Assembly (NCBI GenBank): GCA_038496675.1
Contig: CM076666.1
Location: 15,257,817-15,321,816 of the forward strand
DNA length: 64,000 nucleotides
Origin: Rachycentron canadum
Taxonomy: Eukaryota; Chordata; Actinopteri; Carangiformes; Rachycentridae
Direction of reading: 5' to 3'
Shown here: in pieces, positions 12,331-49,300 of the stretch
Numbering within the stretch: the first letter of the stretch is position 1
How the letters are laid out: each line of letters begins with the position of its first letter
Program-made: the position numbers and the translations under genes
The notes under the pieces: model-generated
Told to the model about the DNA's origin: nothing
Database searches by the model: none
The model's input: the letters and a program-made list of their open reading frames with translations, nothing else

Positions 12331-12696
12331 GAGTGGAGACATAGTATCCTTTGTGTCATGTTGATAGCATGGCTAAAAATCTCCACGTTAGTCATTTCTA
12401 CAGCACAAAGATCATTGACAGGATAAAATAATATGACAGTTTTCATGATCATGCCATATACTGCATATATTCAATATACAATATTTAGTAAATACAGTGG
12501 ATTTATTTCCATCTTTAAAGCTGCCATTACAGTAAGTAATTTTAAATTCTCTCTAGCAAACGCAACAGCATCAACAATACATGTCTCTCATTTCACAAAG
12601 CAATCTGCTGTGTCTGTGTTCACAAGTCCAAAACTATAAAGAACAGCTTTTTAGCTCTCACAAACTATCTTGATCTTCACACAATTCCACTATAAT

Positions 12697-13090
12697 CACT
12701 AGTGGGGCGGTTTAGATGGTGGTCAACTACAAACATCGTCAAAATATTATGGACAATAAACTAAATGCCACCTATAAACACTGCCAGCAGAAGCTCTTTG
12801 TCATCCGTAAACTCAAGGTCCTCTCTGTGGCTGATAGACCGCTCTCTGCCTGTTTAGCAGCCTCATAGAGTCTGTCCTCCTTTCATTATCCTCCACTGCT
12901 CCATCTGCTGCTTCTTCATGCTGACAGTCTCCAACAGACACACAAACATGCACTGATTCTAACATCACTGGGTCTTTCAAGTCTCACGGACGTCAAAGTT
13001 GCTGCAGTCGTGTTACAGCAAAGCTCTCAGTGCAGCACATGACCCTGAACACCCTTTCAACCAATGCGTCACTCTGCTTCAGCCCAGGTG
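12697..13090 (+). mobile_element. Decayed non-LTR retrotransposon (LINE) fragment, 3' end of the RT ORF
   Basis: Conceptual reading gives YKHCQQKLFVIRKLKVLSV. Later, in a shifted frame, it gives KALSAAHDPEHPF followed by a leucine-rich piece. These resemble the C-terminal end of fish LINE ORF2 proteins (CQQRLYFLRKLRSF ... DPSHPL ... LLPSGRR). Frames are broken and no 5' portion is present, so this is a dead 5'-truncated copy. The clade cannot be decided by eye. Confidence 0.6.
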
Positions 13091-13509
13091 CAGGTGGAGA
13101 TCCTGGGGCCTGTTCCTGGGTTATCAGGATAACAAATAAAGATTTGTCATAAGTTTCAAAGTAGGTATCCTAGAGATAACTTCAAAATATTAGGTTCATA
13201 AGATATTACGTCAAGTAATGTGAATTTTACACCAAAAACAAAATGTGTGGTGGTGATGGTCTCTTAACAAGAACCTCCATCATCTCTACTCAGTGAGTCA
13301 GTGAGCTGGTTAGCATGATAGCTTCAGTTGAAGACGTTAGAGTCGAAGAGTTAACAGTGGTGTTGCTTTCAGTGTTGGAGACAGCTCTTGGCAAGTAAAG
13401 GTATGAAGTTTGATGCTAAACTCAGCATTTATGCTAACGCTGGCTATATAGCAGTAGCAATAATGTACATATAGCCTTGCTTCTTTAATTGTGCAAATGT
13501 AGGCTAAAT

Positions 13510-13534
13510 ATTTAGTAAAAATATTTTACTAAAT
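13510..13534. repeat. Perfect AT-rich hairpin
   Basis: ATTTAGTAAAA (13510-13520), a three-base loop ATA, then TTTTACTAAAT (13524-13534), an exact reverse complement. It is short and AT-rich, so it may have no function. Confidence 0.7.
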
Positions 13535-14899
13535 CAATCAACTTTTCCTTGTGAGGGAGTATATTTGTAGTGTACATTGATGTATCATAATCTTTTAAGT
13601 TGACATAGTGAACTTGTTAGCACGTTCACGACTCTCCTTTGAGCTCTGTTTTAGTCCCCACCTGCTCCTGAGGGAAGTATCTGGCACTAGTTACATGCTC
13701 ACATGTAACTATCAAAACTATTTCCCATCTAGCTGATAACTTTTTCTCAAGCAAAGCAAGTGAAAAAAATTAAGATGAATTAAAAATGAAAGATTCACCA
13801 ATTATCATAGATTATTTCAAGTTGTTGCTTCTGGTTCAATTATTTTGGAAAAAATATTGATTATCAAGATTATTCATTAGTATACCGTTCCTCCGGTATG
13901 TAAACAGGGATGACAAAAAAATTCAAAATACCTCTCAACATAATAATCTAGTGCACCTTTAACTCAATTATAAACATATAGTTATAATTTGGCAAACCTA
14001 TTGTATTGAATTCCAATAGATTGCACAGGTGTGCCTTAAATTGCCATTGGACATATATGCTTAGATGTGCATGTACTGTATGGAAAATTTTTAATAGGCT
14101 TGATTCCATGTTCATATGTATATTCCATGTGCTCCATGGGTACATTACATCCTATTAAAAACCATTACATATCAGTATTGCTGCTGGTGGCCTGTCCATT
14201 CTGCCCCTATTACTGTAAATTCCGTGGAAATAATTGTGCTCTTTCCATGAAATTGTATTTGAAATCCATTCGAATGATGATTCCCAGAAACTGGGTCTGA
14301 AAGTGTATAAGTAGAACATCTGAGAGATGTAAAAAGCAGATTCACTGAGATTTTAATGTAAGTTTGATAGAGACAGAGGCGATAGGACAAGATAAGTGAT
14401 CAGAGCTGATAAAATGGGATGAGATGTCTCAGCCCTGAAGGCATTTCTGTGTAGACTTTATCTCTCTATCTCCGCTGTATAGAGTGATTTCTACTATCCA
14501 GCCTCAGGTGACAACAGCCAATGCGGTGATGATGGGGGTCGATGTGCAACAATAAGAAACAACAAAAAAAAAGAAAAAAAGAAATCAATTTATTCTAGTC
14601 ATCATGCCTGGACAAAAACAACATATTCCCCGTGCTTACAACTTCAGTCAGGAGACAACCCAAGCAAAAAGACATGATTAGTTTTATACAATTGGGTGTT
14701 TTGCCTTGAATTTGCATGCACAACACTTAGGCATGTTAATTTAGAGGGGCCTGAAAACACTGGAGTGGTTTAACCTTCGCTGACTGTGGATCTGCCTCTG
14801 CTTCAGAGGGCCATTGTCCATGTGTCTCTATTATCCTGCTGGTCACGGTTCCCCAGCTCTGCCCCCCGTTCATATGGGAGATATCTGTAGAATAATTCT

Positions 14900-15890
14900 A
14901 CCTGTCTGTTCCTATCTCCTTCTCCCTCCTTCTCTCCGCCCTTCTTCCACCCTCCCTCCATACATGACCTTTCTGCATTCCTCTCCAGCTGACCTTGATG
15001 TCCTGTCAGCTCTTTCCTATTCCCCACCTCACACTACTAGCGTCTCTTGACCACCAACCCCCCTGAAACCATCTCTTGCCCCCTCATTTCCACCCCCTAC
15101 TGACTGCTTCTTCCCTCCTTGTCCCTTGGTTCCACCCCCTGGATCACTTTTCTCCCCTCTCTCCTCCCCTCTCCTCCTCTCTCCCTCTTTGCTCTCTGCA
15201 GCTGTACATACTCTGCTTTTTAATTAGACCGACTCACTAGCTCCTCCTCTCTCTGCCTCCTACTCTCCATCCCACACTCCTCCCCCCTTCTCCCTCCCTC
15301 CCTCCCTCCCTTTGCTTACAATGATAGAGGGGCTTGCATGGCGACACAGAGAGGAGGTCATGATGTAGAGACGCAAAGAGAAAAGGGGAGAGAGGAAAAA
15401 GGAACACGGCAGGGAGAACTGAGAGGAGCATCTGAGAGCATAACTGCCTGTTTGCTCACTCTTGTCTTCTTGCTCCCCCTCCTGTCCATTCACTTCCACT
15501 CACAGCACAAACGCTCAGACAGCTAGGTAGGCACAGCAGAGCTCAGAGCTCTAAGGGATGGATAAAAAGGTTCCCACGTGAAAGGCATGAATCCACGGAA
15601 GAAGAGGAGGGTGAGATAGAAGACACAGCCAGGAGAGAGGAGAGGAGGAAGAGGTGAGGAGGAGAGGAAAGGGAGACAAGAGAGGAGCAGATGGACTCTA
15701 CACAGAGGAAAGAAAACGGTGTGAAGCAGCAGTGACAGAGAGGTGGGAATAAAAGCAAACATGAACGTCAGAGGGATGGAAGAATGGGAGGAAGAGACGT
15801 GAAGGAACAGCGGAGAAGAGGAGCGAGCATTTGTGGGAGAAAAAGACACAACACAGAGGAAAGCAGGAAGAGAGAGATGTGGTATGTGTG
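14900..15890. repeat. Polypyrimidine block followed by polypurine block
   Basis: From about 14900 to 15310 the plus strand is mostly C and T, with CCCTCC/CTCTCC runs and a (CCCT)n stretch at about 15290-15311. From about 15340 to 15890 it is mostly G and A (GAGAGGAGGAAG-like). The bias flips within about 30 bases. Several short antisense frames here only reflect this simple composition. Confidence 0.6.
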
Positions 15891-16184
15891 ACTCCGTCCT
15901 CCGTCCTGATGGAAGATAGTACAGCAATCTCCCCATCAGCCTTCTCTCACCATCACCATAGAGATAACCAAGTGAGAAAGATCAGAGCTCGGGACAGATT
16001 TTAAAGCATCATTTAAGTATTTGTATTTGTTTTCTACAGTGACACATTGGTATCATTTACTTAATGTTTGTTTTGACTGTTTTTACATTGTGCTGAATTG
16101 TACAATGAAAAGAAAGGCAGTATATGTCCTTGCATGCGTGCGCACATGTGCATGCATACATTTTGTTTATGTGTTTGGCAGGTG

Positions 16185-16640
16185 TAAGTGTGTGTGTGTG
16201 TGTGTGTGCGCTCATGCGTGTGTGCGTGCACATATTTATTCTGACAATGGGGGTGTGTTCATATGCTCATAGTGTGTCTGTGTTTGTGAAATGGGATTGT
16301 GCATGTGTGTGTGTGAGTGTGTCTTAGGGTACCGGGATTTGCTTCACTGCAGGTGTGGGAGTTATTTTCCGAGATTGTACAGCTTTATGAGAAGCTTTAA
16401 AGAGTGAGGAGCTTAGATTGGTCTGTCAGTGATGTAGCTTTGCAGATTCCAGCAGCGTGCTTTCATTGCATATTTGTCATGAGCAAGACTGTTTGTATAT
16501 GTGTGTGTGTGTGTTTGTGTGGTCGGGGGGTGCACGCAGAAAGTTTGAGGAGGAGGAGGAGGCGGCATAGAGTGAGGGAATTCCATTTGTATGGATGTCT
16601 CTCTTTATGTGTGTGTGTGTGTGTGTGTCTAAGCAAGTAC
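16185..16640. repeat. Cluster of imperfect TG microsatellites
   Basis: TG runs occur at about 16190-16210, 16300-16322, 16500-16518 and 16608-16628, with TGCG and CATG interruptions. They give spurious Cys/Val-rich reading frames on the plus strand and His/Thr-rich ones on the minus strand. Confidence 0.75.
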
Positions 16641-18084
16641 CAATGCATCAATGCATGCAGTTCTGGCTACATGACTATTTAATTCCGCAGATTCCTGTAA
16701 ATGATGTGTGAACTTGTTAATGCATTTCAGTAACATTAATGTGTTTTAACATCATAATCACCCATGTAGGACCGGTACTTTGTTGTAGTTTGCACATTTT
16801 TCTCAATTAACTTGTAGCTTAGTGATTGTGTCATTGACACGCATGATACAAATGTAATTGCACATGCACTCACTCATGCATGCATGCACATGCACCTTCA
16901 CGCACACATGCACACACAGGTGCACATTTGTACACACACATTGGCTGCGGGAAGAAACGCTGTGCTGTTAATCCTGTCTGTCGTCGCACAACTCTTTTCA
17001 CTTGTTCTCTCACACTCCCTCTGCTCCACACTACAGTATCGTTCCCTTTCATCTTATCTCATCAGCGTGTCTTTTAAGGGGTCAGCTATCTCCATCTCCC
17101 AGCTGCGTCTTTTCTGTCTACCACTTAATCCTTTTCTCACATTGCTTATAAATCTGTCATCTGTCTCCACTGCTTAATTTTCTTGCTTTACCTAACAGAA
17201 GTAAATGTGCTCCTCTCTTATTCCTTTACTTTAATTTTCTTTTTCCACGCTCTGATAATCAGTCGGTCTGCTGGCCAGGTGTTTTTTGCTGGACTGTCAG
17301 CGATTTGGCCTCATAGGTAACACACTATGATGTACTCTTGGGACATTAGTTTAGACAGGGACATTACAGCATGGCAGAGAGTAACCCCCAGGGAGCGGAC
17401 CACGCACTACGTACCTACGTGTAGCGTGCTGCTATGTACTGAACATGTCAGTCATGCCACCTGTTCTGTTTTGCTGCTGATAATTCACACAGAGAAGTTT
17501 GGAACATTTAACCTCTTGAAAACTGGCAGAGTGGAGAAGAGACACACAAAAGCTAGAGCACAAGAGAACTAACCAGCTAGGGAAACAAGACAATTAGGCT
17601 ACAGAATGAGTGCAAGGAAGAAAACAATGTTTACTCTGGTTTTCTTTCACAGATACCCAAACATCCTCAAATTTGCTCACAGTTGGCTAAGTATGCTTAT
17701 CACAATCCATTGGCCTACATATAGGGATTTCATATTAGGCAGAGGATTTTGGTCAAAAGAGGACAGATGGAACAAATCATTTCTGGCACTCACACCCTAA
17801 AAGTTAGCAGTAATCCGGCCATCCTTCAAGGAAACTGGAACAAGTAGGGTGGCCGTACTGTCCTCTTTAGTAATGAGCTGGCCAGTGACTCTGCAAGCTA
17901 ACATTTGTTTTTGTTTGTGCTACTGTGAAAGTGATGTTTAACCTTGAAATATTTGCATGCTGCTCTGTTACAGAAATTAGACTTAAACCATATGTGTAAC
18001 TTTGTACTTGGGATCTTTTTGGGCGGGGTCAGGGTGTATGGGGCTGGGAAGGGTTTTTTTTTCCTGTATATTTATTTTTTGTTC

Positions 18085-18087
<3 letters not shown>

Positions 18088-18127
<40 letters not shown>
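18088..18127. repeat. (TA)n microsatellite, about 20 units
   Basis: Uninterrupted alternating TA after a T-rich stretch. Confidence 0.9.
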
Positions 18128-18130
<3 letters not shown>

Positions 18131-20759
18131 TAATATTAGTTACTTGGAATTCACCATGTGTCTGCACACATGTATTTATTTGTGGTCTTGGCTCTTCCCC
18201 AGAAAGAATGCATGGGGAGGTGGTAGCAGATAGCAGTAGAAGGCAGAAGTTGACATGTAGAGGCCAAATTATGATGCTTCCATATTTGCTTAATCGCTCA
18301 GCAATGATGGTCAGTGCTTCGCCAAAAGTCTTATTTTGACAAGAAAAAAAATCACTAGAAACTTCCTGGCTCCCTGTTTGCAGACGGTGATTATGTAAAA
18401 CTTCTGCTGCAGCCAGTGCCTGGTGAAATATGGCTATTGCAGTGATGGCTCACTGTAACTGGCCAAATTGGATGCCACTACACAGTCATAAACAAACAAA
18501 CTAGCATTTGCATCTTGCTGCTATTACCCCCAGTATCTGACAGGAATAACAATGATTGTGTTCACACTATGTTGCCTCGGATTTATAACGAATTAAAAAT
18601 CATAATTTCATTTGTGTTTGTTTGTGTTAATTTAATTTGCTGTTAAGCGTGATCAGGCTTAAGATTTCATCAGTCAGAGGCAGCTCCATTAGTAAGACTG
18701 TTTCCTGCTCTAAGTAAAAGCAATGACGATTCATTCCAGAACAGTGAAGGTGATGCCTTTGTTGCTTTCCTTCATCATGTACTTTAGATATTCTGTTACT
18801 CTTCTCCAATAACAATTTCCATCATTTTATATTGTGGTTGACATCTGCTTTAGCATTGCTTATGTATGCATATGGACATGCAAAGCTTTCTGCGCACAAA
18901 GTATATTATGGGCTTACATCTGCATTTTTTTATTATTATTATTTTATTCGTTTTTATTGTATCAAAAAAAAAAAAAAAAGAAACATCTAGATTTTGAGAC
19001 GTTGCTGTGCTCCGCTGCACACATTTGCTTACCTTACAAATATTCGTCTACAGGCAGCTCTCAAGGAGTTGTTCTTGAATTCAAGATATCTTTGGACAAG
19101 AAAGCAAACACCACAAAGGCTTATGTGCTTTACATCTGTTCTGTGAGCTGACTTTGTTGTAAATTCCTCTGACAGAGCGCAGATATAACTCTTATTCTTC
19201 CTTGAGCTAATAGGACCAATAACTGATCATATAGCTTTGCTTAGTTCCTCTCCAGTTCCTCCTTAAATGCCCTGACACGCTGATGCTCCTGATTTGCCAC
19301 TTCACTGAACCCTAACCATGACATTTCCTCTGCTGCCAGGGGTTGTTCCCTCCTGCTTTGCTCCGTCCCCCTACCTCTGCCTGTCTGTCTCCCACCGCCT
19401 CTTCTCCCTCCTACTTATTCAGATTCCTACTCCTCTCAGTTTGCTATGTGTCTCATAGCATCTCTAAATATAACCAAGCATGTCTACCTCCACTCCTTCC
19501 TCTTCCTCTCCGTGCCTCCTCTTCATCTCAGTCCTGTCTGACAAATTTAAGCGTGCCTAGACAATCCGATCTGACATGCCTTTACATAACAATTCAATCC
19601 ACAGCACCTTCCACCTCCTCAGCACAGTGAGACCCAAAGGTGTGTTATTGGCATGGATGTAATTCTCAACATCCCTGAAAGACTCAGGCTCAGAAAATTA
19701 TTAGATCTGCGCAACCAGAGTCTTGGCTTCTTCAATTTTGCATGCATCAGATAGGTTGCTCAGAGTCAGCATGGCTTAGCACAAGGAGATCAGATGTGAC
19801 CTTAGCATTATCATCACACACGGCCATAAAACCACACACACAGAGGAAAGAGGATAGAAGCCTATATTCACAGTAAAGCCTTCTCAGAGAGGAAGGCAGC
19901 TAGCAAGGAGGCTGTAGTAAATCTTAAATAATAACCGCAAAGAGTTATGACCCTTGCTGGCATTATGCCGTCGCACACCTTCCTCCTCCTGCCTGGTGAT
20001 TTATCTCTTGTCTGCCAATAAAGCTCAACATGAAAATGTCACATGTGGGAAAGAGTCAGCCTCACCCACAGGAGTGAGGCCGCGCAGCATTAAGAGGGTC
20101 TGAATTCATTAAAGTGTCAACGTAAATTTTGATCCAAGGGTAGTTTGCAGATCGAGAAGGAGGAGGGGATGTGAGACCAAAAGAGGCAGCGGGAGAGATT
20201 GTAGCGGAGCAAGTGGTGGTGGAGGAGGCAGGAAGAAAGATACGAGTGACAGGGGTGGAAACAGAGGAGGAGAGGGAGCAGATGGAAGAAAGATAGAAAG
20301 AAGGCAGGATCAAGATGACATCCCACTGAAAGAGTGAGGGTAATGGTCCTGCAACGTGTGGAACTTTTTACAAGAGGTGGGTAGGAACTGATGTGAAATG
20401 GCATATTAATGAAAAAGTTGAAGAAATGGAAACATGAATTTGTCCAGGGAGAATTAAATTATCAAGGTCAAATGGACAGTGCAGATCAAAACAGGTCAGT
20501 AATATATATATATAAAAATGTGTCTTTGCCTTTGTTTTCTAGCCTCTGTAGTGCAGGATTCAGTCATCAGTGGTTTACTGAATGTGTACTAATACCCAGA
20601 GTGATTAGGTCCTCTTTGTGAATCATAGTGAAACAGCTCAATGCTATACACTGTGTAATAAGTAAAATGAGACACAATCCCAGTTTGTTTCTAAATCCAT
20701 TAATAAACCTAATATACTGTATGTATGGCTTCTATTTGCCCTAAAGGGTTTCTCTGCTG

Positions 20760-21200
20760 TGACTTTAATCAAAATTAATCTAAATCACCATGTTTTTAAA
20801 GGGGTTGACGGTGGGGGCGCGGCTGTGACAAAGATCCTCCTCTTTAGAGCTGGAGAGAGAAACAGAGAAAACATTGGACGTAAATAAAAGTGGCAGCCCC
20901 TCGGGTATCTCTCTCCCTAAATAACCTGAGAGCTGTGAAGGAGTCACTAATTACCCCTCCCACAGAAGAGGGGGAACAGAGCAACGGCCAGCAACACTCG
21001 CACACAGAATTAGCCCAGGCCTGTCAATGTCAGAGGCTATCACAAGGAGATAACAAGGCACAGATCCATAGATTGTGCAAGGCAAATGACAGCATCGCGC
21101 CTGACTGCCAGTGGCACGAGCAGGAAATGGAAGTGATATATATACGTATCAAGGCCATAGATCGTCAAAAGCGGAGCGCAGAATCAGAGTGACGAGAACA
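20760..21200. promoter_or_regulatory. Possible non-coding regulatory element upstream of the insyn2-like gene
   Basis: This non-repetitive stretch has balanced composition and several homeodomain-like (CTAATTACC, GAATTAG) and GATAA words. A 100-codon open frame crosses it but has no family motif and looks like chance. It lies about 1.5-2 kb before the insyn2-like coding start. A 5' non-coding exon or an enhancer are both possible. Confidence 0.22.
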
Positions 21201-22733
21201 TACTACTAACTACAGCATGTCGGACAGACTGTCATACAGTGACCAGATGAATCAGAAAGGATGTCACCATGGCAGATCATCAAGGACTGATAACAGGGCC
21301 ACAGACTGTTAAACATGGAGGAAAAGAAATATCTGTAAGATACACAGATAAAATAAGAGTCACACTGTGTTTCCCATGAGCAGGATTAATACTGAACGCT
21401 ACTGGTAGCATTCCTGCTACTACAAAGGAGCAACTTCCAATAATAGTGTCAATAATGCCTATGTGCATACATACAAAAGACAGACATTAATATATAAAAG
21501 GGAATTGCACAGAGAGTAATATGAAATAGACAAACCATAAGTATCCTCTTCAGCCGGTGTGAATGGGCCTTAATTACAATCTCTTTTCTCTTGTTTTTGA
21601 ATGGATATTTCTCCATTGCTGATGATATACCTAGTGTTTTTCCTATACTCTGCTTTTCTATTGCCACCTCTATCCTTTCATTACTTTCTCTGAATTGATG
21701 TCTTCTTTTCCCACTCTGCATTGACCCCGCTCTCATGCATTTTTAAAATAACTGCCTATCTTATATCTTCTTCATTATCCCGAGGAACAAGCACATTGTG
21801 TTTCAATGGAAATGCTATAATACGGAAACAATTACAGTCTCTTACTCCTCTTCTTTCTCTTTTTGTCTTTCTGCTGTCTTCAGGAGCTCTCTGTGTCTTC
21901 AGCCATGAGAGAAATGAGTCACTGAGAGAGGAGCTGTGAAAGACAGAAACAGTGGGAGAGAGTGATAAAATCAAAAGGAAGAGAGTGAGAACAAGAACAA
22001 GAAAAGTTGTAAGAGATAGGCCATTATGGGAAAGAACGCAGGTCTATCACACACTTCGGCCATCCAATCTCCTGAGGGCCCGTGGGACGATGCAGGTAGA
22101 CAAGGAGGGCCCAGCAAGTAGACAAGCCAATGTGATGGACACAGAAAGGATGGACAGGTTGCATTCCCCTCCTCCGGCTTCATCAAGAGTTCATCTCCCT
22201 GGAAAGTTTGAGAGAAATTGGAATAGAAAAGAAAAGTGCACAACTTCTGAATGCATGGAACAGCATGGACACTTCTCACATGCTCATTTTAAAGAATATT
22301 TGATGCTGCATAAATTTATTTTTGTATGAGCGTGAGAGTAAAGACCCCCGGTGTTCTTTGGGTTGGCATTTATCAGAATGATCTATACTCAATTTTTACT
22401 TGATGTGCTTAATATTACTACATGTTGAACTGTGAATATGGTCATCCATCCTTTCATGAGGACAATCTTATTTGCAAAAGAAAGTCTTGGTGTATAGTAC
22501 TGAGTTAACTTGAGCAGCTGCACACAACCCCATAAAGAGACGTATTTCTCAATCTGCTCTGTGATGAAACTGGAACTCAGTCAATCAATTGTACAGATCT
22601 CTCACTGTTAGAACTAATATATAGTAAAGGGGAGGTCACTTTTCCCATTGACGCACTAACACAAGTGGGCTTTAACAACATTAAACTGCCTGCAGAGACT
22701 GTGGATGCTGGGGAAGCGAGAGAGACAAGAGAA

Positions 22734-46043
<23,310 letters not shown>

Positions 46044-46365
46044 GTGGTTAGAGGATCAAGCAAGAGACGTTTTGATACTGTACTGCACCGCATACCCTTC
46101 TTTAAAAAAAAAAAAAAAAAAAAATACAAATGATTAACTGTGGTGGATTGATTGAAAAAGATGTGTGGATGGAACTTGGAGACTCAAAATCCAAACACAA
46201 AGGTGTGGGAGGAGAAAGTGCTACAGAGGTTATGATTTTAGCTGTTGCTGTTGGAGTTGATGAGAATGGTTTGACTGGGGCGCACATGTTGTTACTGCTC
46301 TTAAAATGCCTCTTCAGCACTTACAGGTTTGATACTGGTGCAGGGAAGTAAAAGTGCTGAAGTCA

Positions 46366-46371
46366 AATAAA
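46366..46371 (+). terminator. Candidate polyadenylation signal of the insyn2-like gene
   Basis: AATAAA (in CAAATAAAAGC) about 320 bases after the stop codon. Another hexamer lies near 47050. An A-run at 46104-46124 is a simple repeat and not a signal. Confidence 0.4.
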
Positions 46372-49300
46372 AGCAAAAGTTCAGTCCACAATATGAGTCA
46401 CAGTTAGGAAGCAATTAGGAGATATAAAGAGAATATATAGCGGGTGGATCGGGGCAAGGGGCACAGTACAACAGGCAATACAGCAGAGAGGATAGAGCGT
46501 ATTTATAAAAGATTAAATGAACAGAGTTTATAGACAGAAAGTAAGAGAGGAAGGATCCATCTTCATTAATGGACTTCATTAATGGGTCAGAACACCAGCT
46601 TTTATATCCAGAGACATTTGAAAAAGAATTATTATGACCTGTATTTAAAACTTTTAATATACTGTAATTGATGAAAACCTGCTACACGTGTCTACATGCA
46701 CATGCAGCACATACATAAACACACACATGAACACATGAACTGACACATTTCCATAAAAAGCAAATATAAAATGAGAAAATGGGTGAGCTGAGTTCTGTAC
46801 ATATCAGAGCTATTCTGCTTGGATGCTATATTTCAGATATGGATAACTGCTCTATAAAAGTATTTTACCACATCTGGCTGGTGTGTGTTGTCATGTTTTA
46901 AGACATTGTCAACGGTGCAAAGATCTACATCCTCAGGTTCCTTACTGATGTACACATACTAATACATGAATGAAGTGAATTGGTTGTGTCAAAAGCTAAA
47001 AGTAAAGGTTTCTGCAGGAAAATACATTATAGGCCTGTAGACTGATGCAACAATAAACAAGAAGCATTTTGATGCTGGGGGCAGAAACAATTCTGAGCCA
47101 GAAAAGGAAAGGAATGATCTTTTATTTTCATTTTAAAATTTTTTTACAGTTATTGAACTCACATTGACCAACCCCGCGGCCTTTTCCTTTTATCCTGACT
47201 TCCTGTGAAACACGTCCAGGCAATGGATTCCTCAGGCAGCCACACACTTGACCTTTGTGTAGTTCATGTGCAAAAGCCAAGGGCGTTGCTTACACATGAG
47301 ATAAACCAAATAGACACTGACAATCATATATATGTCAATGTTAAATATAGTGACCAATGTAGTGGAGAAAAAAAGTACATTTCCTTTTGAAATGTTCTGA
47401 AATAAGTAGCATAAAATGAAAATACTCAAGCAAAGTAAAAGTACTACCTCAAATCTAAACATGAGTAAATAGTTATTTTCCACCACCTGCCATCATCATT
47501 AGATATTAGTGTCAGAGACAAGGAGAGGTAAATGACAACAAAAACATTTTAAGCATTTCAAGGATGTCACAGCCGAAAAGCGAGAAGCAGCAGCTTCTCA
47601 GTCCTCAGATGGCGGCTCAGACAGCCCACTTTCCTGGACACTCCAGGGCAAGTCTCAGGAAATTAAGCCTCAGCTGTTTGAAGGCTGTGAGAAGCCCCAA
47701 ATATTACTACTTAGTAATTCATGACACACATAAGCTGCTTCTATGGGGCTCTGAGGTGGTGTGAGATCGTGGCCTAATTTATCCCAAACTTCGGAAAGTG
47801 TTAGCTCTCAGTTTGTTTGCCTGCTTGTTTGATTTGTACAACGGCTGCCAGCTTTCACTTTGCCTCAAACAGAGCAGTTAGACTCTGTTTTGTTTTTGTT
47901 GGGAAGTTATTGGAGGATTTTTCAGATGTCCCTGTCAGCCAGTCAGGAGACCACAGTCCCTCATGTACTGGACTTGGAACTTTCTGCTTTTTCTGCCAGG
48001 CTCTCAAGACATGAGTACACAAGGATGCATATGTACACACGAGCAGACACACAGATGCATCAACCTAAGCCTGTTGAACAGAGGCCCCGTGTTCACCGAC
48101 TTAACTCTCCGTCCTGCTGTGCTGCACTGAGGTGTAGAAGTTAAAAAGCTCTTGCCACACGCACCTCCGCCTCAAAATAAGCAACACATTTACACACAAA
48201 CCCTGTCACGCTCGGCACCACACAATTCCACTTCACACACGCGCACAATCGCACAGCTAACATATTGTTCTCAGACCAACACAATGCATTATCTCCCCCG
48301 CAGTTGTTCTTCTCTCCCTCACAACCAGGCACATGCTCCCTCCTAGTAGCTCTGTGTGTGCCGCACGATGCTGAGAGGAGTGTAGAGTTGTCAGTCATTA
48401 ATCTGCTACAGCACAGCCTGTAATCCTGATGACAGAGCGGAGCGGGCTTACAGAGAGCAGAGAGGATCTGAGCCCAGCCTGGAGTGGGGAACAAAGGAGC
48501 CAGAGAAGACTGGCTCTGAATCCATAAAGAGAAAGGAAGTGAGAGCGAGAGTGTGTGTGTGTGTGTGAAGGGATTCTGGGGTGAGGTAGGTAACTATTTT
48601 GTCAGCAATGCTGCAGTGCTATTCAAGAATGAATGCTGGCTCTCACAAAAGGGAAGAAAAAGCTTTACATGTGAAGCAACCTGGGCTGTGGGCGTGTTCA
48701 TGCTGACACTTCAGGTTAATGGGCTTTTGTCCGGACTGGTCATTATGGAGCTCCAGTGAAACGTGGTGGTGGCCTGCAGAGAAACGGGGAGCTCATTTTG
48801 AGGCCTCTTCAAAGAAACATCAAGGGTCAAAGTTGGCTCACGCAATTCAGCGCAACATCAGTCGAATCTCGGCTGAAAATGAAGCAGGAAAAAAATAACC
48901 ATGTCTCGAGGCATCAACAAGCATGCATAATGGGCATGAGAAAACAACTACAACTGCCCCTGCATGCTGAGAGCGGAAGCAGCAAAGCTAATATTGCATG
49001 AGTCATTGAGCTTAGGCTGCTATAGAGATATTATGTTTCACTTTACCACATTACAACTAAAGAGGTCATTTCACAGTCAATCAGGCCGAGGAGTCAGAGG
49101 TGCTGGAAACATAACCTGTCTGCCAGTCCAGCAGCGAAATGTTGTTTGGAGGCTAATGCAATAAATGATGCAACATGAACTGTGTCTTTTCTCAATGACT
49201 TAATAATGATGCTGATAAACAAGCCCTAAAGTTGCAATGATACTTGAAAGAATTTGCTTTTCTTTGAACTGAGATCGGAACCTCATTAGTGACCAAATAA

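Larger units (their letters stand above)
7700..22690. other. Intergenic region between two head-to-head genes
   Basis: I see no protein-coding exon with family motifs in these 15 kb. The stretch holds dispersed repeats (about 8080-8350, 11930-12330, 13300-13480), a decayed LINE (12697-13090), CT-rich then GA-rich blocks (14.9-15.9 kb), TG and TA microsatellites, and possible regulatory sequence near 20.8-21.2 kb. Upstream non-coding exons of the insyn2-like gene may also lie here but cannot be placed by eye. Confidence 0.55.

Noticed and set aside
15523..15936. 137-codon minus-strand frame
   Set aside because: It is Ser/Leu/Pro/Phe-rich because the plus strand is GA-rich. It has no motifs, no splice context and no matching frame elsewhere.
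20890..21192. 100-codon plus-strand frame upstream of the insyn2-like gene
   Set aside because: No family motif and no initiator or splice support. The stretch is kept only as a possible regulatory or UTR segment.
22665..22733. Longer N terminus for the insyn2-like protein starting at 22665
   Set aside because: The codon at 22665 is GTG, not ATG, and the segment crosses a likely splice acceptor at 22695. The first in-frame ATG (22734) has good Kozak context and gives MVSK as in INSYN2A.
48141..48494. 117-codon minus-strand frame
   Set aside because: No recognisable domain, no plausible splice partners, and TG/CA-rich surroundings. Its length is within chance.
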